From NCBI RefSeq assembly GCF_002531825.1, contig NZ_NWSX01000060.1, forward strand, positions 1-35,938: DNA of 35,938 nucleotides, read 5' to 3'. The stretch comes from Rhizobium sp. J15. Lineage in GTDB: Bacteria > Pseudomonadota > Alphaproteobacteria > Rhizobiales > Rhizobiaceae. Below, piece after piece: positions 14,986 through 22,836 of the stretch. The notes beneath the pieces were generated by a model, which saw only the letters and a list, made by a program, of their open reading frames with translations, searched no databases and was not told where the DNA came from. The translations under genes and the position numbers were made by a program. Positions within the stretch are counted from its first letter, which is position 1. Every line of letters begins with the position of its first letter.

Positions 14986-15682
14986 GATACGCCTCCCTGA
15001 TGCTTGGATCATTGATGAGAACCTCAGGCGTTCCGGAGGCCGTCACGCGGCCTTGCTCGATCACGTATGCCTGATGGGCAATTTCAAGCGCCTTGTTCAC
15101 GTTCTGCTCGACGAGCAGCACGGCTACGCCCCGCTCATTGATCATCTGAATGATTTTGAACATTTCCCCGACGATCAAAGGCGACAGCCCGAGTGACGGC
15201 TCGTCCATGAGCAGCACGCGCGGCTTGGCCATCAGGCCACGGCCGATCGCAACCATTTGCTGCTGCCCACCCGACAAGGAGCCCGCCAACGAATCCTGGC
15301 GCTCTTTCAAGACAGGGAAAAGCTGAAACACCTCGGCGAGTGTGGCATCGCGCTCCGCACGAGCGAGCGAGCGGTACGCACCGAGCAACAGGTTGTCCAG
15401 GACCGTCATCGCCGTGAAGAGACGCCGCCCTTCCGGGACCACCGCTATGCCGTAGTCGCAGACCCGGTGGCTCGGCACTTTGGAAACGTCGTTACCCTCG
15501 ATAACGATCTTTCCTTTGTGCGGGCGAAGAATGCCGGCGATGGCGTTTACCAGCGTGCTCTTGCCCGCGCCGTTCGGGCCGACGACCGAAACGATCTCCC
15601 CTGGCCCTACACTGATGGACAGGTCCCACAGAGCGATCGCGTCTCCGTAGCCGACCTCGATCTTATCGACATCAAGCAGCAT
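14975..15682 (-). CDS. livF: Branched-chain amino acid-type ABC transporter ATPase LivF
   Basis: 235-residue ABC ATPase: Walker A GPNGAGKST (about 37-45), signature LSGGQQQMVAIGRGLM, Walker B VLLMDEPSLGLSP, and the C-terminal INDPSIREAYLGI tail typical of LivF. It energises uptake together with the LivG domain. The ATG at 15682 lies inside the end of the LivM-LivG gene, an 11-nt overlap that implies translational coupling; the frame is open upstream to 15841 but that part is the shadow of LivG. Expressed from the livH promoter under operator O4. Confidence 0.95.
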   Translation of the reverse strand: MLLDVDKIEVGYGDAIALWDLSISVGPGEIVSVVGPNGAGKSTLVNAIAGILRPHKGKIVIEGNDVSKVPSHRVCDYGIAVVPEGRRLFTAMTVLDNLLLGAYRSLARAERDATLAEVFQLFPVLKERQDSLAGSLSGGQQQMVAIGRGLMAKPRVLLMDEPSLGLSPLIVGEMFKIIQMINERGVAVLLVEQNVNKALEIAHQAYVIEQGRVTASGTPEVLINDPSIREAYLGI

Positions 15683-17414
15683 GACTGCCTCCCAGATATA
15701 CGCTGACCACTGCCGGATCCCGCATCGTTTCGCCCGGATGCCCAAGCGCCAGAACCTTGCCTTGATCCAGCACTGCGACACGGTCCGCCAGTGCGACAAC
15801 CGCACGCATGAGGTGTTCGACGAAGATGATCGTCGTGCCACCGGCCTTGATCCGCTTGATCATTTCGACCGCGTGGTCGACCTCGGCCGGATTCAAGCCG
15901 CAAAGCACCTCATCGAGCAGGAGCAGCCGCGGTTTTGCGGCCAGTGCTCTGGCGAATTCAACAAACTTTCGGTCATGTAGGTTCAATGTTTCGGGAAGCA
16001 CGTTGGCCTTGCCGGCAAGGCCGGTGAAGGCGAGCGCTTCCCTGGTGACCGCCTCGACAGCAGCTGCGGCCATGCCATCCGCGCTGCCGAACTTCGCGCA
16101 GAGCCGCACGTTTTCGAGGACGGTCAGGTTATCGAACAGGCGCGGGATCTGATAGGTGCGTGCCACGCCCTGCTGCGCGATCAGATGCGGTGATCGACCG
16201 GAAATCTCCTCACCTTCCAGGGTGATCTTGCCGGAGGTCATGGCGTAGTGGCCGCTGATCATATTGATCAGCGTGGACTTGCCGGAGCCGTTTGGCCCAA
16301 CCAGGGCCAGGATTTCACCCCGCCAAACATCCAGGGTCACGCCGGTCAAGGCGCGGATACCGCCAAAGGACTTGGTGACATCCTCGCATTTGAGAAGCAC
16401 GGGACCGGAACCTGCCGCCGCCGAAGGCGCAAACTGCGTAACGGCCTCAGCGGTCTCTGCCGGCGCGCCAGTTCCGTTGCGCCTGCCGGCAAACCTGCGA
16501 ACAAGGCTGGGAACGATGCCGGACGGCAGCACCAGGATGACGACGATCAGCGCAAGAGCCACGCCCGCGCGGCCGAATTCCGCATGAGCGCCGCTGACGA
16601 TAGCGCTCTGCAGCACGGTGATGATGACCGCGCCGATCGCAGGCCCAGCCCAATGGCGGGCTCCGCCAAGAATGCTCATGAGCACGACATAGAGAGGAAC
16701 GGTCACCGCAAATGTCTCGCCAACCGTGACGTAACCGACATATACGGCGTGGATCGCACCCATTGCGCCGGCTAGCGCCGATGAGACCGCAAACGAGATC
16801 AGCTTATAGCGGAACGTCGGAACGCCTTTCACTTCCGCAACGTCTTCATCGTCGTGGATTGCGAGCAGGCCCTGACCGAATTTGCTGTGAAAGATGAAAT
16901 AGGACGTCGCCAGCGCGGCAAGAGCCGCGATAAGCCCGAACATGTAGAGGGAGCCGGACGCCGTTACACCGATCATCGGGATTTCGATCCCCGAGAGGAA
17001 TACGCCGGTGCCCGAGTCCAGCGCCGTGTTCGACACGATGGCCGCGATGACGAACGTCACCGACAGCGTCAGCAGCGCGAAGAATTCGCCGCGCAAGGCT
17101 CCCGAGCGAAAGACGACCAAGCCGATCAGAACGGCGACCGCCGCCGCAAGCAGCGCCGCCGCAGGTATCGTCGCGACGAAAGGCCATGACAGCTGCGTTG
17201 CCAGCGTGGCCGTCGTGTAGACGCCAATCCCGAAAAATGCGGCGTGACCGAAACTCCAGTAGCCGGTGTAACCGCTCAGGATGCCCCAACTCGTCGCCAG
17301 CACGACCCAGAAGAAGATGATGTACAGGTAAGAGAGGTAATAATCCGCCATTCCCAGGTAAGGCAGGGAGGCTAGGACGGCCACGACAGGCGCTGCAATC
17401 AGGAGCTTTTTCAT
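15672..17414 (-). CDS. Fused LivM permease and LivG ATPase
   Basis: 580-residue fusion. Residues 1 to about 320 form a LivM-type permease with roughly ten hydrophobic segments (SYLYIIFFWVVLATSWGIL, GYWSFGHAAFFGIGVY, ILGGARHWAGPAIGAV). A ~30-residue Ala/Pro-rich linker leads to a LivG-type ATPase from about 345: Walker A GPNGSGKSTLINMISG, the LivG-specific GVARTYQIPRLFDNLTVLENV, Walker B LLLLDEVLCGLNPAEVD. The signature helix reads LNLHDRKFVEFARALAAKP: the usual LSxGQ is degenerate, LNLHDRK. Start at 17414, two bases after the livH stop. Such fusions are common in Alphaproteobacteria. It provides one permease and one ATPase of the importer. Confidence 0.93.
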   Translation of the reverse strand: MKKLLIAAPVVAVLASLPYLGMADYYLSYLYIIFFWVVLATSWGILSGYTGYWSFGHAAFFGIGVYTTATLATQLSWPFVATIPAAALLAAAVAVLIGLVVFRSGALRGEFFALLTLSVTFVIAAIVSNTALDSGTGVFLSGIEIPMIGVTASGSLYMFGLIAALAALATSYFIFHSKFGQGLLAIHDDEDVAEVKGVPTFRYKLISFAVSSALAGAMGAIHAVYVGYVTVGETFAVTVPLYVVLMSILGGARHWAGPAIGAVIITVLQSAIVSGAHAEFGRAGVALALIVVILVLPSGIVPSLVRRFAGRRNGTGAPAETAEAVTQFAPSAAAGSGPVLLKCEDVTKSFGGIRALTGVTLDVWRGEILALVGPNGSGKSTLINMISGHYAMTSGKITLEGEEISGRSPHLIAQQGVARTYQIPRLFDNLTVLENVRLCAKFGSADGMAAAAVEAVTREALAFTGLAGKANVLPETLNLHDRKFVEFARALAAKPRLLLLDEVLCGLNPAEVDHAVEMIKRIKAGGTTIIFVEHLMRAVVALADRVAVLDQGKVLALGHPGETMRDPAVVSVYLGGSHAA

Positions 17415-17416
17415 GG

Positions 17417-18262
17417 TCAAATCACCGGTTTGCGCAGGAGGATGACAATGAGCACGCTGAATGCCACGAGCGGCGCCCAAGCGGGGTTCACGACGGACAT
17501 GGTAAGGCTCTCGGCCACGCCGATCAGCATTCCGGCACCCAGCGCGCCGATGGGGCTGCCCAATCCACCAATGATGGCGACGGCAAACACGACCCCGATC
17601 CAGGCCTCGATTTGAGATGGAGCCAAAGTTCCGATCAGGGCAATGAAGACACCCGCGATACCTGCTGTTGCCGAGCAAAGACCAGCCAGAATGTATGACA
17701 CGCGGGTGGAATTGATTCCGAAAGCCGACGCCACGGGAGCGTCATGGGCAGCGGCACGCAGTGCCTTGCCGAGCATGGTCTTGTTCAACGCGTACCAGGC
17801 CGCTCCTGCAAGCACGCCGGCACAAGCAAAGGCGGAAAGATCCAATACCGGCACGAAGATCGGACCGAGCCGGATGGTGGTCTGCGCATATGGCGTTTCG
17901 TAGCGAAGAAAGTCGGCCGACCAGATCCATTGGATCAGCGACTCGATCAGGATCGTGACGCCGAACGTCACCAGGAGAGAAGCGAATTCCTTCACCTTGA
18001 AGCGCACGAACACGCTGTGCAGGGCGATGCCGAGCGCGAAGAACAGCGGAGCGATCAGGAGAGCGCTCAAATATGCCGGAACGCCATAGACGGTGCCGAG
18101 CTGGTAGGTCAGGTAGGCGCCAAGGAACGCCAGCGCGAAGTGGCTGAGGTTCACAAGCTTCAACAGGCCCCAGCTCAGACTGAGACCCATCGCCAGCAGG
18201 CCATAGATCCCGCCCAACAGGACGCCGCCAACAGCGGATTGCAGGAAAAGAGCGACGGTCAT
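17417..18262 (-). CDS. livH: Branched-chain amino acid-type ABC transporter permease LivH
   Basis: 281-residue inner-membrane permease with about eight hydrophobic segments. Typical LivH features are the start (LQSAVGGVLLGGIYGLLAMG), LKLVNLSHFALAFLGAYLTY, and GLGSPIGALGAGMLIGVAESL near the C-terminus. Its ATG overlaps by one base the stop of a 19-codon upstream frame (TGATG), and the nearest purine-rich sequence is about 12 nt upstream, so translation may be coupled to that leader. It is the first full gene of the livH-livMG-livF-cupin-enolase operon, downstream of operator O4. No binding-protein gene sits in this operon; the likely partner is at 10628-11845. Confidence 0.94.
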   Translation of the reverse strand: MTVALFLQSAVGGVLLGGIYGLLAMGLSLSWGLLKLVNLSHFALAFLGAYLTYQLGTVYGVPAYLSALLIAPLFFALGIALHSVFVRFKVKEFASLLVTFGVTILIESLIQWIWSADFLRYETPYAQTTIRLGPIFVPVLDLSAFACAGVLAGAAWYALNKTMLGKALRAAAHDAPVASAFGINSTRVSYILAGLCSATAGIAGVFIALIGTLAPSQIEAWIGVVFAVAIIGGLGSPIGALGAGMLIGVAESLTMSVVNPAWAPLVAFSVLIVILLRKPVI

Positions 18263-18321
18263 CAGAATCTACGTCCCTCTGCGGACGTGATGATCGATGC
18301 CAGGAACACCAGGATATCCAT
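18262..18321 (-). CDS. Putative 19-residue leader peptide upstream of livH
   Basis: Small frame encoding MDILVFLASIITSAEGRRF. It has the best ribosome-binding site in the region (GGAGG with 8-nt spacing to the ATG at 18321), begins just downstream of operator O4 and its stop overlaps the livH start as TGATG. This layout suggests a translated leader coupling ribosomes into livH. The peptide is hydrophobic at its start and has no recognised relatives. No attenuator-like alternative hairpins or run of regulatory codons is evident. It could be a fortuitous frame. Confidence 0.45.
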   Translation of the reverse strand: MDILVFLASIITSAEGRRF

Positions 18322-18340
18322 ACGTTATGCCTCCTCCCGT

Positions 18341-18360
18341 TTGCGCTAACGTTCGCACAA
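18341..18360. promoter_or_regulatory. LacI-type operator O4 upstream of the liv operon
   Basis: Palindrome TTGCGCTAAC/GTTCGCACAA with central CpG, extendable to GTTTG...CAAAC. On the minus strand TTGACA (18392-18387) and ACGAAT (18368-18363) with an 18-bp spacer form a candidate promoter, which would start transcription within the operator. It lies in the 310-bp gap between the divergent liv operon and the LacI-family gene. Confidence 0.83.
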
Positions 18361-18572
18361 ACATTCGTCCCACAAGGCGACCCTTCTGTCAACGGCTTTG
18401 AAGAAGTTAATTGGTCCACAAGCGCCTGGGCGAACGCACCACTATCGGCGCAGCAACGTCAATTCACAGATTTAAGTGTCTGAATATTTTTGATTTTTAT
18501 GGCAGTCGGCGACCGCACCCAAGTGCTGGACGCGAAAAATCAAATGATTGCCACTTAAACGGTACAGAAGGT

Positions 18573-18600
18573 TTGACAACCGCGATACCAATGCTATCGT
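18573..18600 (+). promoter_or_regulatory. Promoter of the LacI-family regulator gene
   Basis: TTGACA (18573-18578) and extended -10 TGCTATCGT (TATCGT at 18595-18600) with a 16-bp spacer, giving a start about 25 bp before the ATG at 18632. Directly after the -10 is TTGGCCAA inside a loose dyad, but no copy of the CTAACGTT operator, so autoregulation through that motif is not evident. The rest of 18363-18572 shows nothing else. Confidence 0.65.
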
Positions 18601-18631
18601 TGGCCAAAGCGATCATTCCGAGCCAAACACG

Positions 18632-19633
18632 ATGGTAACAATTAAAGACATAGCGGCGATACTTCAAGTTTCCCCCTCGACCGTGGGGCGCGCCCTTGCG
18701 GACGATCGCCGCATCAGCGCCGAGATGAAGCGAAAGGTGAACGAAGCCGCGGCTCAAGCGGGGTATGTTGCCAATCGTGCTGCACGCATGATGCGCGGGG
18801 TGCAGAGCAATCTCGTCGGGCTGATCGTTCCGGATATCCGGAACAGCTTTTATTCGACGATTGCCCACGCTCTCTCGCAGTGCCTTCTTTCGGCGAATTA
18901 CCAGCTGACCTTGTGCGAAACCGATGACGACAGAATGCACGAGCTTCGCCACATCAGGGAACTCACGAGCGTCAACGTCGCCGGGATCATTCTGGTCCCG
19001 AGCGCAAAACCTCATCCCGATTCCGCGCGAATCCTGAAAATGACGCCCCACATCCAATTGCTGCGAAAAGCGCCGCTGCTCGGCGACCAATGGTTTGGGA
19101 TCGATGACAGACGGGCGCTTTACGAGAGCACCGAACATATCATCAATGCAGGTCACAAGCGGATCGCCTATGTCGGCGGCACGGAAGAACTGCCCACCGG
19201 CGCGGCTCGCGTGCAGGGCTTCCGGGACGCCGTCAAAAGCTCCGGCCGAGCCATCACCGTTCACGAGGAGCTTGGCGCCCCCTCCTCGCCCGAATTCGGA
19301 CGGGAGGCCGTGCGTCGCCTGCTTTCCCTAAAGGATCGACCAACGGCGCTTGTGATCGGCGCAGTTCAAAACACCTCCGGAGTCATCGACGAAATCCAGG
19401 ACCAGGCCTTGAGCGTTCCTCGGGATATTTCGATCGTCGGATTTGGCGATGAGCTTGGGTATCGGTGGTGGGGTCCGGGACTGACGACAGTCCAATTGCC
19501 CGTTTCGGAATTGGCGACCGCCTGCGGGCTTTGGTTCCTGCACCACCTCCAGAACAAGGGCGACCTCAGCAAGCCCTACAGCTTCATCTCTCCGCCCCAT
19601 CTGGTCATTCGCGGCAGTACGGGCGCTCCGTGA
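18632..19633 (+). CDS. LacI-family transcriptional regulator
   Basis: 333-residue LacI/GalR-family protein. The N-terminal HTH is VTIKDIAAILQVSPSTVGRALADD (residues 2-25), followed by the hinge region ANRAARMMRG near 50-59 and a periplasmic-binding-like effector core starting SNLVGLIVPDIRNSFYSTIA. The core contains GHKRIAYVGGTEELPTGAARVQGF and PRDISIVGFGDE, both family-typical. The ATG at 18632 places the HTH at the very N-terminus; the frame is open further upstream to 18548 but that would precede the promoter's expected start site. It is divergent from the liv operon and lies among six matching palindromes with central CpG, so it is the obvious candidate repressor of this 14-gene set. The effector is unknown, presumably the imported compound or an intermediate. 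Confidence 0.94.
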   Translation: MVTIKDIAAILQVSPSTVGRALADDRRISAEMKRKVNEAAAQAGYVANRAARMMRGVQSNLVGLIVPDIRNSFYSTIAHALSQCLLSANYQLTLCETDDDRMHELRHIRELTSVNVAGIILVPSAKPHPDSARILKMTPHIQLLRKAPLLGDQWFGIDDRRALYESTEHIINAGHKRIAYVGGTEELPTGAARVQGFRDAVKSSGRAITVHEELGAPSSPEFGREAVRRLLSLKDRPTALVIGAVQNTSGVIDEIQDQALSVPRDISIVGFGDELGYRWWGPGLTTVQLPVSELATACGLWFLHHLQNKGDLSKPYSFISPPHLVIRGSTGAP

Positions 19634-19799
19634 ACGCCGACAGGCTGCAGATTTCCCGCAGCAAGCGAGATCGGAGAGAGGCGCCCGTCCGGCGACACGC
19701 ACCTCTCTTCGATCGGCTGCGACTCATCCCGTATCCAGGGCCGGACGCTGAAAGCCCTGGAAGATCTCGATGAGCGCCGCTAGACCATGCGGCAAGCCG

Positions 19800-19824
19800 A
19801 GGCGGCGCGGCTTGCGCGCCGCCT
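19800..19824. terminator. GC-rich hairpin between convergent lacI-type and CMD-family genes
   Basis: Perfect stem GGCGGCGCG / CGCGCCGCC with a 5-nt loop (GCTTG), extendable by one A-T pair. It lies 6 bp past the end of the minus-strand CMD gene and downstream of the plus-strand regulator gene. No U-run follows on either strand, so termination is inferred from position only. The rest of 19634-19830 holds nothing recognisable. Confidence 0.5.
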
Positions 19825-19830
19825 GACTGC

Positions 19831-20364
19831 TCAGCGGTATCCCTCTTCAAGGTCGATCTTCAATGCGCCCATGAGGCGAACGCCGGAATTGTACCAAGCG
19901 ACGTTGATCGAGAGTTCGACAAGTTGCTTCTCCGACAGGAACTTCGCAACCCCGTTCCACACCGCATCGGAAACATCGACGTTCAGCGTCGATTCCTTGG
20001 CAAAGGCCATCACAGCCTTTTCCTGCTCGTTAAAGAGATCCGAGGTCTCGAAGTGTGGAATTGCATGGAACTGCTCCTCCGTGAGGCCAGCCTTGAGCCC
20101 ATGAGAGTGGTGATGCTTCACCTCATATTCAGAGTTTGTGCAGTACCCGACCGTGAGGATTGCCATCTCCCGCAGCTTCGGGCTGAGGTCGGCAGCCCGC
20201 ACCGCATTGGCGTAAGTGAGGAAATCGCCGAGGATCGCGGGAGCGTTGGCGAGCGCCAGGAAGATATTTCCGGTCGGAACTTTCCTCTCCTTCAGCAAGC
20301 GCTCATTGAGCGCTGGCTGCGTCGCGGCCAGTTCGGTATTCGAGACATATTTTACGCGTGCCAT
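19831..20364 (-). CDS. Carboxymuconolactone decarboxylase / AhpD-family protein
   Basis: 177-residue all-helical protein of the CMD/AhpD superfamily. The core reads LSPKLREMAILTVGYCTNSE followed by EVKHHHSHGLKAGLTEEQ, with the conserved Glu and His cluster; only one Cys is present, so it lacks the AhpD CxxC peroxidase pair and is closer to decarboxylase or lactone-type members. I chose the ATG at 20364 (GAGG about 8 nt upstream) because the upstream frame to 20481 crosses operator O5 and has no family counterpart. It forms a single-gene unit behind O5. In protocatechuate degradation the namesake enzyme decarboxylates a lactone; here the role is unknown but fits a ring-cleavage pathway. Confidence 0.88.
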   Translation of the reverse strand: MARVKYVSNTELAATQPALNERLLKERKVPTGNIFLALANAPAILGDFLTYANAVRAADLSPKLREMAILTVGYCTNSEYEVKHHHSHGLKAGLTEEQFHAIPHFETSDLFNEQEKAVMAFAKESTLNVDVSDAVWNGVAKFLSEKQLVELSINVAWYNSGVRLMGALKIDLEEGYR

Positions 20365-20436
20365 TTCTCCACCCTCAGCGTTGTCTTCGCAAATCTCCCT
20401 GTTCAAGGCGGCTCGGTTCGGAACCGACCGATTAAC

Positions 20437-20456
20437 AGGTGCTAACGTTAGCATTA
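20437..20456. promoter_or_regulatory. LacI-type operator O5 upstream of the CMD-family gene
   Basis: Perfect 14-bp palindrome TGCTAACGTTAGCA at 20440-20453. On the minus strand TTGACC (20481-20476) and TATTAA (20459-20454) with a 16-bp spacer form a promoter abutting the operator. Confidence 0.86.
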
Positions 20457-20522
20457 ATAGCGCCGGAGATCCTAAGGTCAATCAGAATTTTCGGCCACAG
20501 CCGAAGCCCTGCAAGAATCCGG

Positions 20523-21296
20523 TCAGTGCGGTGCCGAAACCACCGGATTCCCCAAAATACCGATACCGGGAATCTCCACCTCGAGTTCGTCGCCCGGAAC
20601 GATCGGCCCAACGCCCGCGGGCGTCCCGGTCATGATCACATCGCCGGGCAGCAGTGTCATGAACCGGCTCAAATAAGCAACGATGTCGGCAACCGGATAA
20701 ACGAGGTCTCGCGTATTGCCCGACTGTTTCACGGTGCCGTTCTGACGAAGGATGACGTCAAGGTTCGTCGGATCGAGATCCGTGACGATGGCCGGCCCCA
20801 TCGGCGCAAACGTATCGTAACCCTTGCCGGCCAGCAGGCAGCCGAACCTGCTTTCCTGCCGCTGGATGATGCGGTCGCTGATATCGTTGCCGCAGGTATA
20901 GCCGAGAACGTGCTCCAAGGCTTGCTCCTTGCCGATATGGCGCCCGCTTTTGCCGATGATGGCCACCAGCTCGGCCTCGTAATGGACGATTTCGCCATCG
21001 CTCGGATATTCAATGGCATCTCCATTGCCGCTCGCCGCCGTGCTCGGCTTCATGAACAGAACCGGAAGCGTCGGCTGCTCTTTTCCGGCCTCATCGGTGT
21101 GCTGCCGGTAATTGTAAGCGACGCCGAATATCCGGGGCCGCTCGACCGGGCACAGCAGATGGATGTCGGCAAGGCGATCCACCTTTCCCGTCCGCTCGAC
21201 AGCCTCGAACGGATCGCCGGCGATCCGCTCAATCCTGCCCTCAGCTTCGATCCCGTAGTGAATTCCGTCTACCGCCCGATAACGCAAAATCTTCAT
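20523..21296 (-). CDS. Fumarylacetoacetate hydrolase family protein
   Basis: 257-residue FAH-family enzyme. The motif PRIFGVAYNYRQHTDEAG and metal ligands in IVHYEAELVAIIGKSGR (two Glu) and GNDISDR (Asp) are present, with the MTGTPAGVGP signature near the C-terminus. Members hydrolyse or decarboxylate acylpyruvates and 2-hydroxy-2,4-dienoates (for example HpaG/HpcE and ureidoglycolate-lyase-like proteins). I chose the ATG at 21296, 6 nt after GGAG, over the ATG at 21308, which has no ribosome-binding site. It is a single gene behind operator O6. Next to an HpcB-like dioxygenase in the same regulon, processing of a ring-cleavage product is a reasonable inference. Confidence 0.92.
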   Translation of the reverse strand: MKILRYRAVDGIHYGIEAEGRIERIAGDPFEAVERTGKVDRLADIHLLCPVERPRIFGVAYNYRQHTDEAGKEQPTLPVLFMKPSTAASGNGDAIEYPSDGEIVHYEAELVAIIGKSGRHIGKEQALEHVLGYTCGNDISDRIIQRQESRFGCLLAGKGYDTFAPMGPAIVTDLDPTNLDVILRQNGTVKQSGNTRDLVYPVADIVAYLSRFMTLLPGDVIMTGTPAGVGPIVPGDELEVEIPGIGILGNPVVSAPH

Positions 21297-21309
21297 TTTG
21301 ATCTCCATT

Positions 21310-21329
21310 TTTTGCTAACGTTAGCGCAA
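21310..21329. promoter_or_regulatory. LacI-type operator O6 upstream of the FAH-family gene
   Basis: TTTGCTAAC/GTTAGCGCA palindrome with central CpG; the 14-bp core (21313-21326) differs from the perfect palindrome at one base. On the minus strand TTGACG (21347-21342) and, 18 bp on, TAACGT inside the operator form the promoter, the same arrangement as O2. The remaining 21348-21579 has no gene I trust, only a 6-bp CTGGGG/CCCCAG hairpin at 21502-21521. Confidence 0.84.
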
Positions 21330-21579
21330 TGCAGCCGGCGTCGTCAACACATGACGGTCCCCGGTCGGACCACCGTTGCGCGACGACTATTGTCGAGGGC
21401 GCAAACGGAGCATCAAAGAAGATGTTGGTCGAGGACGACCCTGGGCTTTTCAAAGTGCCGGGCGTCTTGATGAAGATCGAACCCCGGACATCAGCCTAAG
21501 ACTGGGGATGCACAACCCCAGAAGAGCGTTAGGCGATGTAACCCATAGGTCCTCACTTACGAGACAGCCGATAAAACAA

Positions 21580-22836
21580 TCACGCGAGCTGGTCCATAAG
21601 CGCCAACGACTCGACCACTTTGAGCAACACCTGGGCACCGGAAATCATATGCGTGTCGGTTACGAACTCGGCCTCGTTATGGCTGATACCATCGCGACAC
21701 GGGACAAAGATCATGGCAGTTGGGGCTATGCGGCTAACAAACAGCGCATCGTGAAAGGCACCGGAAACCATTTGGCGGCTCTTGAGACCAAGGGCTTTGC
21801 AGGCCTGCTCGATTGTTCCTGTGATCGATGATGCAAAGCGGCCTGGTGCCATGTCGACGCGCTGGCTGATGGCAACATCACAGTCCCAGCGCGCGGCCGC
21901 TGCCTCGCATTCCTTCCGCACATGCTGGTCCATTGCGGCGAGGGCAGCGGCGTTCGGATGGCGGATATCGACCGTGAAGGCAACAGAACTGGGAATGACG
22001 TTGATGGAACCCGGTTCGGCGGTGATACGGCCGACCGTCAACCGTGCCTCCGGATCCGCGGGCATGACCGCAGATTGAAGACTTGCGATTGCGGCTGCTG
22101 CCGCGCTCATGGGATCCTTGCGGAATTCGAGCGGCGTCGTGCCGGCATGCGCGGCGACACCCGAGAAGACCACTTCAAGCCATTTCGTGCCCTGTACTGC
22201 CGTGACCACGCCGATCGGCACATCTTCTTGTTCAAGGATCGGGCCTTGTTCGATATGCAGTTCGACAAAGGCAGAAACGGCATGGCTTATTGAACGCATT
22301 GCGGCTTCGGGCAGCGTTGCGAGCGTTGTCGCCAGCTCATCGGCCAACCGCGCGCCGTCCGTCGCATATATCGACTCCCAGTCCGCCATAGTTCCCACCC
22401 CGGCGAAGGCCATGGACCCCATGCAGCCAGGCGAATACCGGCTACCCTCCTCGTTGGTAAAGGCGACGACTTCGACGGCACGGTCGGTCTCAATGCCGGC
22501 GTCGGCGAGCGCTTCGAGCACTTCAAATGCGCTGAGCGTGCCAAGCGCGCCATCGAAGCGGCCGCCGGTCGGCTGGCTGTCGAGGTGGCTGCCGATGAGG
22601 AGCGGTGGCAGGAAAGCATCCCGGCCCTCCCGGCGAATGAACAGATTGGCGATATCATCCTGAAAGACGGTGAAGCCGCGGGCAAGCGCACGCTCGGCAA
22701 GCAGCCGGCGCGCCGCACGGTCTTCGACGCCCAAGGCCGGCCGGTTGACACCACCGGCAGGCGTCGCGCCGATCGTTGCGAAATCGGCGACGGACGCAAG
22801 GAGGCGCGCGGCGTTGACCTCCGGCTTGATGCTCAT
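21580..22836 (-). CDS. M20-family Zn-dependent hydrolase (hydantoinase/carbamoylase, allantoate amidohydrolase-like)
   Basis: 418-residue amidase/hydantoinase-carbamoylase family enzyme. Di-metal ligands are visible in GSHLDSQPTGGRFDGALG (His, Asp), FTNEEGSRY (Glu), ELHIEQGP (His) and the C-terminal GISHNEAE (His). Family members hydrolyse N-carbamoyl amino acids, allantoate, ureidoglycolate or beta-ureidopropionate, releasing ammonia and CO2 or cleaving an amide. Length fits the usual 410-420 residues. It is the last gene of the eight-gene operon; its ATG overlaps the BtpA-family stop by 4 nt (ATGA). The substrate probably derives from the imported ribose-like compound, so a ureido or amide group on a sugar or nucleoside derivative is possible but unproven. 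Confidence 0.9.
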   Translation of the reverse strand: MSIKPEVNAARLLASVADFATIGATPAGGVNRPALGVEDRAARRLLAERALARGFTVFQDDIANLFIRREGRDAFLPPLLIGSHLDSQPTGGRFDGALGTLSAFEVLEALADAGIETDRAVEVVAFTNEEGSRYSPGCMGSMAFAGVGTMADWESIYATDGARLADELATTLATLPEAAMRSISHAVSAFVELHIEQGPILEQEDVPIGVVTAVQGTKWLEVVFSGVAAHAGTTPLEFRKDPMSAAAAAIASLQSAVMPADPEARLTVGRITAEPGSINVIPSSVAFTVDIRHPNAAALAAMDQHVRKECEAAAARWDCDVAISQRVDMAPGRFASSITGTIEQACKALGLKSRQMVSGAFHDALFVSRIAPTAMIFVPCRDGISHNEAEFVTDTHMISGAQVLLKVVESLALMDQLA

